A stretch of 64,000 nucleotides of DNA from Roseomonas nitratireducens (lineage in GTDB: Bacteria > Pseudomonadota > Alphaproteobacteria > Acetobacterales > Acetobacteraceae). Location: the NCBI RefSeq assembly GCF_017813355.1, contig NZ_JAGIYZ010000004.1:124001-188000 (forward strand). Reading direction: 5' to 3'. The translations under genes and the position numbers were made by a program. Within the stretch, counting starts at the first letter, position 1; every line of letters begins with the position of its first letter. Positions 26,566 through 35,551 of the stretch are shown one piece after another. Below the pieces are notes generated by a model. The model was not told the origin of the DNA and ran no database searches. It saw only the letters and a program-made list of their open reading frames with translations.

Positions 26566-28040
26566 AGGTCCACCCCGCTGTAGGAGCAGTTGAAGGATTT
26601 GTTGCACAGCGGGAAGTCGGCGACGATGTTCCCCTCGATCGCCGCTTCCAGCAGCGGCCACTGCAGCCAGGACGGGTCGCGCGGGAAGACGGCGCGGATC
26701 AGCCCGCCATCGTCCAGTCTGAGCCAGGTCAGGCATTCGCCGCGGAAGCCCTCGACGAGCCCGACGCCTTCCCCGGCGCGGGCGGGCAGGGCGGCCAGCG
26801 TCTCGCCGCCCGGCAGGTCGGCCAGCAGCCGCCGCACCAGCCCGATCGAGACCGTCAGCTCCGCCACGCGCACCCGCACGCGCGCATCCACGTCGCCGCC
26901 CGTCTCCACCACCACCGCCGGCGCGAGCATGTCGTAGGGCGCGTAGCCCGGCGCGAGCCTGGCATCGACGCGCCGGCCCGACCCGCGGCCGACGAAGCCG
27001 CCGGCGCCGAACCGCTCGGCGAGCGCGGCGTCGAGGAAGCCGGTGCCGACCACGCGGTCCTGCAGGCTCGCATGGCTGTCGTAGATCGCGAGCAGCGAGG
27101 GCATCTCGCCTTCCACCGCGTCGAGCGCGGCAAGGATCGCCCCCGGGCCTTCCGGCGCGATGTCCGGTGCCACGCCGCCGGGCAGCACGCGGTCCATCAT
27201 CAGCCGGTGGCCGAAGGCTGTCGCGCAGGCGCGCAGCACGCCCTCGCGCAGGAAGCCGCAGCGCGCATGGGGGAAGGCGAAGGCCGCGTCGTTGCAGACG
27301 AAGCCCCAGTCGTTCAGGTGGTTGTGGATGCGCTCGAGCTCGGCCATCAGCGCGCGCAGCGCGAGGGCGCGCGGCGGCACCGCGACGCCGAGCGCGGCTT
27401 CCGCGGCGGCGGCGAAGGCCCAGCCATGGGCGACGGTGGAATCGCCCGACAGCCGCGCGGCGAAGGCGGCCGCGGCGCGCGGCGACTTGCCGAGCATCAG
27501 CGCGATGATGCCCTTGTGCTTGTAGCCGAGCCGCTGTTCCAGCCGCACCACCGCCTCCCCCTGGATGTGGAAGCGGAAATGGCCGGGCTCGATCACGCCG
27601 GCATGGATGGGCCCGACGGGGATCTGGTGCACGCCCTCGCCCTCGACGGGGAGGAATTCGGGCTGCGGCGCCTCGATGCCCGGCGTGGCGCGCGGCTGCG
27701 CGGACAAGGGCGCGGCGATCGGCCAGCGGCCATGGTCGAGCCAGGGGCGCAGGTCGACCGCGCCCTCGGCGGTCAGGCCCCAGAGGTCGCGCACCATGCG
27801 CTCGAAGCGGATGGCGCCGGGGCGGGCGGGGGACAGCGCGGCGTAGCGGCCCTCGGGCGCGGGGGCGCGCGCCAGCACGGGCACGCCGTCCGGCCCGGCG
27901 AAGGCGGCGTGGACGATGCCGGGTTCGGCCCAGAGCGCGAGCAGCGCGGTCGTCGGGTCGGCGCTGAGCGCGCCGGGCAGCGCGGACCATTGCTCGGGGG
28001 TGAGCAGGGGGGCGGCGCGGATGAGGTCGAGGGCGGTCAT
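26562..28040 (-). CDS. hyfG: Hydrogenase-4 large-subunit-like protein (HyfG/NuoCD-like) lacking Ni-Fe cysteines
   Basis: A 492-residue fusion of a NuoC-like domain (about 1-115) and a NuoD/hydrogenase-large-subunit domain, the HycE/HyfG arrangement. Family patches include VGPIHAGVIEPGHFRF, LGYKHKGI and LERIHNHLNDWG. At the N-terminal metal site, where hydrogenases have R-x-C-G-x-C, it has RLSGDSTVAH (Ser198, Ser201). At the C-terminal DPCxxC site it reads NCSYSGVD, so Ser486 and Gly489 replace the two ligands. It should not bind Ni-Fe and resembles energy-converting hydrogenase-related (Ehr) complexes. ATG 28040 was chosen over an in-frame ATG at 28085 inside the intergenic repeat. Confidence 0.88.
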   Translation of the reverse strand: MTALDLIRAAPLLTPEQWSALPGALSADPTTALLALWAEPGIVHAAFAGPDGVPVLARAPAPEGRYAALSPARPGAIRFERMVRDLWGLTAEGAVDLRPWLDHGRWPIAAPLSAQPRATPGIEAPQPEFLPVEGEGVHQIPVGPIHAGVIEPGHFRFHIQGEAVVRLEQRLGYKHKGIIALMLGKSPRAAAAFAARLSGDSTVAHGWAFAAAAEAALGVAVPPRALALRALMAELERIHNHLNDWGFVCNDAAFAFPHARCGFLREGVLRACATAFGHRLMMDRVLPGGVAPDIAPEGPGAILAALDAVEGEMPSLLAIYDSHASLQDRVVGTGFLDAALAERFGAGGFVGRGSGRRVDARLAPGYAPYDMLAPAVVVETGGDVDARVRVRVAELTVSIGLVRRLLADLPGGETLAALPARAGEGVGLVEGFRGECLTWLRLDDGGLIRAVFPRDPSWLQWPLLEAAIEGNIVADFPLCNKSFNCSYSGVDL

Positions 28041-28052
28041 GGGGAGAAGTCC

Positions 28053-28174
28053 GGGGGGAAGGGAACTTCCCCCCGGGCCCCCCAACCTTCTGTGTCTCCT
28101 GGGAACTGACCTCGGACGTCAGTTCCCAACGGACAAAGAAGGGAGGGGGTCCGGGGGAGGTTCCCCTCCCCCGC
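28053..28174. repeat. GC-rich palindromic intergenic repeat, copy 1
   Basis: Three hairpins in the 148-bp gap between hyfG and hyfF: GGGGGGAAG/CTTCCCCCC (28053-28074), TGGGAACTGAC/GTCAGTTCCCA (28100-28128) and GGGGGAGG/CCTCCCCC (28153-28172). The segment 28135-28174 recurs at 43795-43834 with one mismatch (T at 28150, C at 43810). It interrupts an otherwise gap-free operon. Confidence 0.75.
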
Positions 28175-28188
28175 GCTCACACCGAGCA

Positions 28189-29625
28189 TCATCCGATCAC
28201 CCTCGCCGCTTCCGCCAGCATCGCCGCCAGCCCCGCCGGCATGGCGAGCGCCAGCCCCGCCGCGATCGCGAGATGCAGCCACAGCGGCGCCGCCGCCGCC
28301 GCTTCCCGCCACCCGTCCAGCGCGCCGGCGGCATCCGGCGTCGGCGGCCCGAAGCACAGCGCCTGCAGCACCGTGATCAGCGCGGCGAAGGCCGTGACCA
28401 TGCCGAGCGCCAGCGCCAGCGCGAGCCACGGCGCCTGCCCGGCCGCGGCGGTGAGAAGCCGGATCTCCGAGGCGAACAGCAGGAAGGGCGGCAGCCCCGC
28501 GATGCCCGCGATGGCGAGCGCGAGCCCCCAGCCCAGCGCCGGATGCGTCGCCACCAGCCCGCCGATATCGGCGATCTTCTGGCTGCCCTTGGCCTGCGCC
28601 GCGCGGCCCACGCCGAAGAAGACGGCCGACTTCACGAGCGAATGGCCGAGCAGGTGCACGAGCCCCGCCAGGTTCGCCGCCGCGCCGCCCAGGCCGAAGG
28701 CGAAGGCGGCGATGCCCATGTGCTCGATGCTCGACCAGCCGAAGAAGCGCCGCGCATCCCGCCGCCGCCACAGCGAGAGTGCGGCGAGCAGCACGGAGGC
28801 GAGGCCGAGCGCGAGCAGGAAGGGCCCCGGCGCGACGGCATCGGGGTTCGCGCCCACGATCGCCTTGGCGCGCAGCACGGCGAGCATGGCGGCGTTCAGC
28901 AGCAGGCCCGACAGCACGGCGGAAATCGGCACCGGCCCTTCCGCATGCGCGTCCGGCAGCCAGGAATGCAGCGGCACGAGCCCCGCCTTGGTGCCGTAGC
29001 CAAGCAGCAGGAAGGCGAAGGCGAGGTTCAGCGTGCCCGGGTCGCAGCGCGCCGCGACGGCCATGAGCGCGGCCCAGGACAGCCCCGTCTCCTCGTTCAG
29101 CAGCGGCTGCGCGGCGAGATAGAGCACGATGGTCCCGAACAGCGCGAGCGCGATGCCCACGCCGCACAGGATGAAGAACTTCCACGCTGCCTCGAAGGCC
29201 GCGGGCGTGCGGTGGACCGCGACCATCGACACGGTGGCGAGCGTCGCGATTTCCACCGCCACCCACATCACGCCCAGGTTGTCGGCGAGAAGGGCGAGGA
29301 ACTGCGCGCCCATGAACAGCTGGAAGGCGGCGTGGTAGGCGCGCACGCGCCAATGGTCGAAGCCTTCCGCTTCCAGCGTCGCCGCCGAGAAGACCGCGGT
29401 GGTCAGCCCGACGAAGGCGGCGACCAGGATGAAGGGCAGGTTCAGCGCGTCGGTGCGCGTCCAGCCATGCTGCTCGAAGGGCAGGGCCATCAGCGCGACG
29501 GCGAGGATGAAGGACAGCGCGCTGACCGCGATGTTGGCGAAGGTCGCCCGCCGCAGGTCCGGCACCGCGGCCAGCGCGGCCGCACCCAGCCAGGGCAGGA
29601 AGACGATGGCCCATTGCAGGGGCAT
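28189..29625 (-). CDS. hyfF: Hydrogenase-4 subunit F-like proton-translocating protein
   Basis: A 478-residue antiporter-like membrane subunit (NuoL/M/N and Mrp family) with about fourteen helices. It contains the conserved TM5 glutamate region MWVAVEIATLATVSMVAVHR, the helix 7-8 Lys/His region in KAGLVPLHSWLPDAHAEGPV, and FFGWSSIEHMGIAAFAFGLG. These are the residues of the proton channel. In the operon it pairs with HyfB as one of two pump-like subunits. Its ATG overlaps the hyfE stop by one base (TGATG). Confidence 0.92.
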   Translation of the reverse strand: MPLQWAIVFLPWLGAAALAAVPDLRRATFANIAVSALSFILAVALMALPFEQHGWTRTDALNLPFILVAAFVGLTTAVFSAATLEAEGFDHWRVRAYHAAFQLFMGAQFLALLADNLGVMWVAVEIATLATVSMVAVHRTPAAFEAAWKFFILCGVGIALALFGTIVLYLAAQPLLNEETGLSWAALMAVAARCDPGTLNLAFAFLLLGYGTKAGLVPLHSWLPDAHAEGPVPISAVLSGLLLNAAMLAVLRAKAIVGANPDAVAPGPFLLALGLASVLLAALSLWRRRDARRFFGWSSIEHMGIAAFAFGLGGAAANLAGLVHLLGHSLVKSAVFFGVGRAAQAKGSQKIADIGGLVATHPALGWGLALAIAGIAGLPPFLLFASEIRLLTAAAGQAPWLALALALGMVTAFAALITVLQALCFGPPTPDAAGALDGWREAAAAAPLWLHLAIAAGLALAMPAGLAAMLAEAARVIG

Positions 29626-30293
29626 CAGCGCCCCTCCCCGCGATGTTCCTCGAGGCTGCGCGTGTCCAGCGTGTCGAAGCGCTCGCGGATCTGGAAGGCG
29701 AAGACGCCGGCGACGACCGCGACCATCAGCACCAGCGCGGCGGTGGAAAGCTCCACCACCAGCGGCATGCCGGCGACGCCGACGGCGGCGAGGATCAGCC
29801 CGTTCTCCAGGCTCAGCAGCCCGATCACCTGGCTCAGCGCGTTGCGCCGCGTGATCATCATCAGCATGCCGAGCAGCACGACCGACAAGGCGATCGCAAG
29901 GTCCTCCCGCGCCAACGCCCGCGCGCCCTCGGTCGCCGGCAGCACGACCAGGATGGACAGCGCGACCAGCGCCACGCCCGCGACCAGCGACGGCCCGATG
30001 CCCAGCGCGGTCTCCACCGTGCGATGCAGGTCGAGCCGCCGGACGATGGCATGCAGCGCGATCGGGATGAGCACGCCCTTGGCGACGAAGGCGAGCAGCG
30101 CGGTCACGTACAGCCCCGGCGCGCCCTGGATGTGCCCCTGCCAGGCGGCGGCGAGCGCGAGCAGCGTGCCCTGCGTGGCGAAGGCGCTGATCACCGCGCC
30201 GATGCGCCGCTGGTACAGCAGCACGAAGGACAGCAGCAGCACCGCGCCGGCGAGCAGGTGGGCGACGTCGTAGGGCAGCTGGCCGAAGCTCAT
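29625..30293 (-). CDS. hyfE: Hydrogenase-4 subunit E-like membrane protein
   Basis: A 222-residue membrane protein of the HyfE family, related to MrpC/NuoK in its C-terminal half (MMITRRNALSQVIGLLSLEN). About six helices are predicted. ATG 30293 (MSFGQLPYDVAHLL) overlaps the hyfC stop as ATGA; the last codons overlap hyfF. HyfE-type subunits connect the NuoH-like subunit and the pump modules. No catalytic role is expected. Confidence 0.9.
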   Translation of the reverse strand: MSFGQLPYDVAHLLAGAVLLLSFVLLYQRRIGAVISAFATQGTLLALAAAWQGHIQGAPGLYVTALLAFVAKGVLIPIALHAIVRRLDLHRTVETALGIGPSLVAGVALVALSILVVLPATEGARALAREDLAIALSVVLLGMLMMITRRNALSQVIGLLSLENGLILAAVGVAGMPLVVELSTAALVLMVAVVAGVFAFQIRERFDTLDTRSLEEHRGEGR

Positions 30294-31249
30294 GTGAGCC
30301 TCGTGGACACGAACAGCAGCACCGCGCCGAGCAGCCCGAGCAGCAGCGCCGCGCCGAGGAATTCCGGCACGCGGAAGACGCGCATCTTGGCGATGGCGCT
30401 TTCGAAGGCGGCGAGCGCCAGCGCCAGCCCGCCGAGCTTGGCGGCGAAGGCCAGAAGCCCGAGCGGCCAGTAATGCGGCGCCGCCCCCGCCGCCGCCTGG
30501 CCGAAGGGCAGGAAGATGGCCGACAGAAGCATCAGCCACAGCAGCAGCCGCAGCATCGCGGCGAATTCCCACAGCGCGAGATGCCGGCCGGAGGCTTCGA
30601 GGATCATCGCCTCATGCACCATGGTCAGTTCCAGATGCGTCGCCGGATTGTCGACCGGGATGCGGGCATTCTCCGCCACCGCGACGGCGAGCAGGGCGAC
30701 GAGCGCGAGGCCGAGCGACACGCGCAGCCCGAGCCCGCCATCGCGGAAGGCCGCGCCGATCGCATCGAGGTTCGTGGTGCCGGCCAGGATGGCGAGCGTC
30801 AGCGCGGCGACGATCAGCGCGGGTTCGGCCAGCGCCGCGAAGGACATCTCCCGCGCCGCGCCCAGCCCGCCGAAGGGGGTGCCGACATCCATCCCCGCCA
30901 GCGCCATCGCGACGCGCCCGAGCGCGAGCAGCCCCGCGACCAGGATCAGGTCCGCCAGCGGCGCGAAGGCCATGCCCCGCGCGAAGGAGGGCACCAGCGC
31001 GGCTGCGGCGAGCGCCGCGCCGGCCGCGAGATAAGGCGCGGCGCGGGAGATGGCGGAGGCGTTTTCCGCCAGCACCGGCCGCTTGCGCAGCAGCTTCAGC
31101 AGGTCGCGCATCGGCTGCAGCGGATGCGGCCCGCGCCGCCCCATCATCCGCGACTTGAGCCAGCGCACCACGCCCGTCAGCAGCGGCGCGGCGGCGAGCA
31201 GAAGCGCGATGTGGGCGAGCTGCGCGAGGATGCCCCAGAGGACCGCCAT
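30290..31249 (-). CDS. hyfC: Hydrogenase-4 subunit C-like (NuoH-like) membrane protein
   Basis: A 319-residue NuoH/HycD/HyfC homologue with eight predicted helices, the membrane subunit that links the peripheral arm to the pump. The loop motif MMGRRGPHPLQPMRDLLKLL corresponds to the RxGPxxxQPxxDxxKL signature of complex I NuoH, and ARIPVDNPATHLELTMVHEA to the second conserved acidic loop. Start ATG 31249 lies one base after the hyfB stop. Confidence 0.92.
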   Translation of the reverse strand: MAVLWGILAQLAHIALLLAAAPLLTGVVRWLKSRMMGRRGPHPLQPMRDLLKLLRKRPVLAENASAISRAAPYLAAGAALAAAALVPSFARGMAFAPLADLILVAGLLALGRVAMALAGMDVGTPFGGLGAAREMSFAALAEPALIVAALTLAILAGTTNLDAIGAAFRDGGLGLRVSLGLALVALLAVAVAENARIPVDNPATHLELTMVHEAMILEASGRHLALWEFAAMLRLLLWLMLLSAIFLPFGQAAAGAAPHYWPLGLLAFAAKLGGLALALAAFESAIAKMRVFRVPEFLGAALLLGLLGAVLLFVSTRLT

Positions 31250-31250
31250 C

Positions 31251-33266
31251 TCAGCGCGCCTCCATCCAGGCGAGCAGGGCGAGCATCAGCACCACCGCGC
31301 CGAAGGACAGGCCGAGGCATTGGCGGATGGACAGGTCGCGCAGCCGCTCGGCCTGCGCCGCCACGGCGTCGCGCCAGCGGGGCAGGGGGCCTTCCAGCGC
31401 GGCCAGCGCCGGGTCGTGGAAGCCGGCCTCGATCCGCGCGGCGCGCGGGTCGCCGGGGGCAGGCATGGTCACCTGTTCCCGCGCGGCGAGCAGGCTGGTG
31501 CCCAGCATGCGCCGCAGCGGCTGGCCGAAGCCGGCGGCGGAAGGCTGCGTGGCCGGGTCGCCGAAGGGCAGGTGGGACGGGGGCGCGATGAAGCCGCAAT
31601 CCCAGGCCGGGCCGCGCGCGACGCCCGCGGGGGCGCGGCGGCGCACCTGCCACAGGACCAGCGCCGTGGCGCCGGCGAGCAGCAGCGCGACCAGGATGGG
31701 CCAGTAGCGCGCCCCGCCTTCCGCCGCGCCGACCAGCAGCAGCCCGCTGCGCGGCGCCGGCGCCCCGGCGATCAGCCGCAGCGCCGGTTCCGCGAGGTCG
31801 AGCAGCGGCCCCGGCAGCAGGCCGAAGGCGATGGTCAGCGCGGCCGGCACCAGCAGCGCGGCGCGCGCGGCCCCGCCCGTCTCCTCCGCCCCCGCCGCGC
31901 GCGGGGTACGCGGCCGGCCGAGGAAGACCAGCCCCCAGAAGCGCACCATGGCGGCGGCGGCAAGCGCGGTGGCCAGCGCCGCGAGCGCGGTGGCCGCCGC
32001 CGCGCCGATCTGGAAGGCGAGGTCCCCCACCCGCCAGGCCGCCAGCAGCGCCTGCAGCAGCAGCCATTCCGAGGCGAAGCCCGACAGCGGCGGCAGCGCG
32101 GCCGCCGCGCCGACCGCGACCAGGGCGGCCCAGGCGGTGACCGGCATGCGGTGGATCAGGCCGCCCAGCCGGTCCAGCCGGCGGGACCCCGCGCCGTGCA
32201 GCACCTCCCCCGCCGCGAGGAACAGCAGGCTCTTGAATGCCGCGTGGTTCAGCGCGTGCAGCAGCGCGGCGGCCGCCGCGACGGCCGCGAGCGCCGGCAG
32301 GTCCGCCCCCCGGAAGGCCAGCGCAAGGCCGAGCCCGATCGCGATAAGCCCGACATTCTCGATGGTGGAGCAGGCGAGCAGCGTCTTGCCGTCCTCCTCC
32401 AGGTTCGCGCGCAGCGCGCCGATCACGGCGGACGCGGCGCCGAGCGCGATCAGCGGCGCGCCCATCCAGACCGGCTGGGCCGGGCCCATCAGGTCGAAGA
32501 CGAAGCGCGCGACGACATAGAGCGCGACCTTGGTCATCGCCCCGGACATCACCGCCGAGACATGGCTCGGCGCCGCGGGGTGCGCGAGCGGCAGCCAGAC
32601 ATGCAGCGGCGCGAGCCCGGCCTTGGAACCCGCCCCGGCGAGCACCAGCGCGAGGATCGCCGCGGCGCGCAGGCCTTCGGGCGGCGCGGCGCGCAGGGCG
32701 GCGAAGTCGAGCGCGCCGCCCGCCCCGCCCGACAGGCCGAGCGCCAGCGCCAGCGCCAGCCCGCCCATGCCCGCGAAGCCGAGATACAGCCTTGCCGCGC
32801 GGCGGTTCTCGGCCTGCGCGTGGTCATGCGCGACCAGCGCCCAGGAGGCGAGGGACATCGCCTCGAAGCCCAGCAGCAGGGTGAAGCCATCCGCGGCGAG
32901 CAGCGTGACCAGCATGCCGGCCAGGAAGACCGGCCAGGGGGCGAGGCGCCGCGGCGCCTCCGGCCCATGCACCCCGCCCAGGGCGAACAGCCCGGCGGAG
33001 AGCGTCGCAACGCCCACCGGCAGCAGGAACCAGGCCGAGAGCGGGTCGAGGGCGAGCCGCGCCGGCCCCCAGGGCGGGCCGAAGGGCAGGGTGAGCGTGG
33101 CGGGCGCCCCGATCAGCCCGCCGACCCCGCCCGCCAGCATCAGCAGCCCCGCCCCGGCCGTGCCCGCCTGCAGCGCCCGGCTGCCTGCCGCGCTGCGCGC
33201 GAGCAGGGGCGCGGCCGCGGCAAGCGCCAGCAGCGCGCCTGCGAGAAGCGCGAGCATCGTCAGCAT
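31251..33266 (-). CDS. hyfB: Hydrogenase-4 subunit B-like proton-translocating protein
   Basis: A 671-residue NuoL/HyfB antiporter-like subunit, first gene of the operon. It shows the TM5 Glu region in LLLGFEAMSLASWALVAHDH, the KAGLAPLHVWLPLAHPAAPS channel segment and LLACSTIENVGLIAIGLGLA, followed by extra C-terminal helices and the tail LRDLSIRQCLGLSFGAVVLM. ATG 33266 (MLTMLALLAGA) is preferred to an in-frame ATG at 33326. The 192-bp divergent gap to dctQ presumably contains the operon promoter, but I see no convincing boxes there. Confidence 0.92.
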   Translation of the reverse strand: MLTMLALLAGALLALAAAAPLLARSAAGSRALQAGTAGAGLLMLAGGVGGLIGAPATLTLPFGPPWGPARLALDPLSAWFLLPVGVATLSAGLFALGGVHGPEAPRRLAPWPVFLAGMLVTLLAADGFTLLLGFEAMSLASWALVAHDHAQAENRRAARLYLGFAGMGGLALALALGLSGGAGGALDFAALRAAPPEGLRAAAILALVLAGAGSKAGLAPLHVWLPLAHPAAPSHVSAVMSGAMTKVALYVVARFVFDLMGPAQPVWMGAPLIALGAASAVIGALRANLEEDGKTLLACSTIENVGLIAIGLGLALAFRGADLPALAAVAAAAALLHALNHAAFKSLLFLAAGEVLHGAGSRRLDRLGGLIHRMPVTAWAALVAVGAAAALPPLSGFASEWLLLQALLAAWRVGDLAFQIGAAAATALAALATALAAAAMVRFWGLVFLGRPRTPRAAGAEETGGAARAALLVPAALTIAFGLLPGPLLDLAEPALRLIAGAPAPRSGLLLVGAAEGGARYWPILVALLLAGATALVLWQVRRRAPAGVARGPAWDCGFIAPPSHLPFGDPATQPSAAGFGQPLRRMLGTSLLAAREQVTMPAPGDPRAARIEAGFHDPALAALEGPLPRWRDAVAAQAERLRDLSIRQCLGLSFGAVVLMLALLAWMEAR

Positions 33267-33458
33267 CGAAGGGGACGGCGCCGAGTCACGGCGGAAGGAT
33301 AGGCCCCCGGCCGCCGCGCCGGCCACCCCCGCGCCGGTTGCAGCGCCGGGGCGCGGCGGCTAGAGCAAGGGGGATCGGCGGGAAACGCCGCGTCACCAGG
33401 GGGCGAGGGCGCCATGCGCCGAGAGGGCGGGCCAGCACGCGGCCGCGCGGCAGGCTAG

Positions 33459-34007
33459 ATGCAGGCGCTGCTCGGCTTCAGCCGCGGCGTCGACGTGATG
33501 AACGAGAAGATCGGCCGGGTGGCCGACTGGCTCGTCCTGTCCGCCTGCGCGATCAGCGCCGGGAACGCCGTGGTGCGCTACGGCTTTTCGTGGTCCTCCA
33601 ACGCATGGCTCGAGGTGCAGTGGTACCTCTTCGCGGGCACCGTGATGCTCGGCGCGGCCTACACGCTCAAGCGCAACGAGCATGTGCGCGTGGACCTGGT
33701 CTATGGCAGCGTGTCCCAGCGGCTGCGGCTGTGGATCGACGTCTTCGGCATCATCCTGTTCCTGCTGCCGGGGATGGTGCTGCTGGCCTGGATGACCTGG
33801 CCCTTCTTCATGGATTCCTGGATGCGCAACGAGGGCTCGCCCAATGCCGGCGGGCTGCTGCGCTGGCCGGTCAAGCTGCTGCTGCCGATCGGCTTCGCGC
33901 TGGTGGCGCTGCAGGGGCTGTCGGAACTGGTCAAGCGGATCGCCGCGCTGCGCGGCCTCGGCCCCGACGCGGTGGGCATCGCCGACTACCAGCGGCCGGA
34001 GCAATAG
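33459..34007 (+). CDS. dctQ: TRAP transporter small permease, DctQ-like
   Basis: A 182-residue four-helix membrane protein of the DctQ family. Visible signatures are VADWLVLSACAISAGNAVVR, SNAWLEVQWYLFAGTVMLGA and the charged loop AYTLKRNEHVRVDLVYG. With DctM it forms a secondary transporter for carboxylates, sugars acids or amino-acid-like ligands, driven by a sodium or proton gradient. No DctP binding protein is present nearby, so the substrate is unknown. dctM follows after four bases. Confidence 0.92.
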   Translation: MQALLGFSRGVDVMNEKIGRVADWLVLSACAISAGNAVVRYGFSWSSNAWLEVQWYLFAGTVMLGAAYTLKRNEHVRVDLVYGSVSQRLRLWIDVFGIILFLLPGMVLLAWMTWPFFMDSWMRNEGSPNAGGLLRWPVKLLLPIGFALVALQGLSELVKRIAALRGLGPDAVGIADYQRPEQ

Positions 34008-34011
34008 GCGG

Positions 34012-35424
34012 ATGCTGAGCCTCGAGATCATGCCGCCGCTGATGTTCGGCGGCCTGGTGGTCTTCCTGCTGATCGGCTTCCCGGTCGCCTTCTCGCTGTC
34101 CGCCGTCGGGCTGTTCTTCGGCTTCCTCGCGATCGAGATGGGCTTCTTCACCACCGCCTATCTCGGCAACCTGCCGCTGCGCGTCTTCGGCATCCTGTCG
34201 AACGACCTGCTGCTCGCCATCCCGTTCTTCACGCTGATGGGCGCGATCCTGGAACGCTGCGGGCTGGCGGAGGACCTGCTGGAGGGCACCGGGCAATTGT
34301 TCGGCAAAGTGCCGGGCGGGCTCGCCTACGCCGTCATCATCGTCGGCGCCATCCTCGGCGCCATCACCGGGACGGTGGCGGCGAGCGTGATCGCCATGGG
34401 CATGATCAGCCTGCCGATCATGATGCGCTACGGCTACGACATGCGCATCGCGACGGGCGTGATCGCGGCATCCGGCACCATCACCCAGGTGATCCCGCCT
34501 TCGCTCGTGCTGATCGTGCTCGGCGACCAACTCGGCAAGAGCGTGGGCGACATGTACGCCGGCGCGATCGGGCCTTCGATCCTGCAGATCCTGCTGTTCC
34601 TGGGCTTCATCGCGACGGTCGCGATCTTCGCCCCGCACAAGGTCCCCCCTCTGCCGCCCGAGGCGCTGGTCCCGCGCGGCTGGAGCCTCTACTGGCGCGT
34701 CATTCGGGGCATGGTGCCCTCGATCGTGCTGATCTTCCTCGTGCTCGGCACCATCTTCATGGGGCTGGCCACGCCGACGGAAGCCGGCGCCATGGGCGCG
34801 GTCGGCGCGGTGGTGCTGGCGCTGATCAACGGCCGCTTCACCTGGATGCTGATGCGCGAGGCGATGTCGAACACCATGCGCATCACGGCGATGGTGATCT
34901 TCATCCTGATCGGCGCGACCGTGTTCTCCCTGGTGTTCCAGGGCGTGGACGGCAGCCACTGGATCGAGCACCTGCTCTCCCACCTCCCCGGCGGGCAGAC
35001 GGGCTTCCTGATCTTCGTCAACATCTTCATCTTCTTCCTGGCGTTCTTCCTCGACTTCTTCGAGATCGCCTTCATCGTCGTGCCGCTGCTCGCCCCCGTC
35101 GCGGCGAAGCTCGACATCGACCTCGTGTGGTTCGGGGTGCTGCTCTGCATCAACATGCAGACGTCCTTCATGCACCCGCCCTTCGGCTTCGCGCTCTTCT
35201 ACCTGCGCGGCATCGCGCCCAAGGAAGTGCTGTCGCGGGACATCTACTGGGGCGCGGTGCCCTGGCTGTTCCTGCAGCTGCTGCTGGTGGCCATCGTCAT
35301 CTTCTGGCCGGAGAGCGTGACCTACTGGCTGGATCGCGGCACGGGTGTGGATCCGGCGACCGTGACGATCGACGTGCCGATCCCCGAGCCGCCGGACGAG
35401 ACGGCGGTGCCGGTGTTCCGCTAG
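34012..35424 (+). CDS. dctM: TRAP transporter large permease, DctM-like
   Basis: A 470-residue integral membrane subunit that carries the substrate path of a TRAP transporter. The start MLSLEIMPPLMFGGLVVFLL, the PFFTLMGAILERCGLAEDLL helix, the ASGTITQVIPPSLVLIVLGD hairpin loop and GLATPTEAGAMGAVGAVVLA are classic DctM motifs. About twelve helices plus an acidic C-terminal tail (IPEPPDETAVPVFR) are seen. It ends 127 bp before the DUF4157 gene, and a small GCCCG-TCGT-CGGGC hairpin follows its stop. Confidence 0.93.
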   Translation: MLSLEIMPPLMFGGLVVFLLIGFPVAFSLSAVGLFFGFLAIEMGFFTTAYLGNLPLRVFGILSNDLLLAIPFFTLMGAILERCGLAEDLLEGTGQLFGKVPGGLAYAVIIVGAILGAITGTVAASVIAMGMISLPIMMRYGYDMRIATGVIAASGTITQVIPPSLVLIVLGDQLGKSVGDMYAGAIGPSILQILLFLGFIATVAIFAPHKVPPLPPEALVPRGWSLYWRVIRGMVPSIVLIFLVLGTIFMGLATPTEAGAMGAVGAVVLALINGRFTWMLMREAMSNTMRITAMVIFILIGATVFSLVFQGVDGSHWIEHLLSHLPGGQTGFLIFVNIFIFFLAFFLDFFEIAFIVVPLLAPVAAKLDIDLVWFGVLLCINMQTSFMHPPFGFALFYLRGIAPKEVLSRDIYWGAVPWLFLQLLLVAIVIFWPESVTYWLDRGTGVDPATVTIDVPIPEPPDETAVPVFR

Positions 35425-35551
35425 CGCCGGCCCGTCGTCGGGCGGGCGAGGCCGGCGGCGCGACGCGGTGTGAAGCGTCTCAGTGCGCGGACCGTCGCGG
35501 CGCCGGGCGCGATTGCGCGGGGCCGGCCGTGCGTGCTGCTCTCGCCCCGGC

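Noticed and set aside
26562-28040. A functional hydrogenase-4 / formate hydrogenlyase
   Set aside because: All four Ni-Fe cysteine positions are substituted and no maturation or ferredoxin subunit genes are present in the window.
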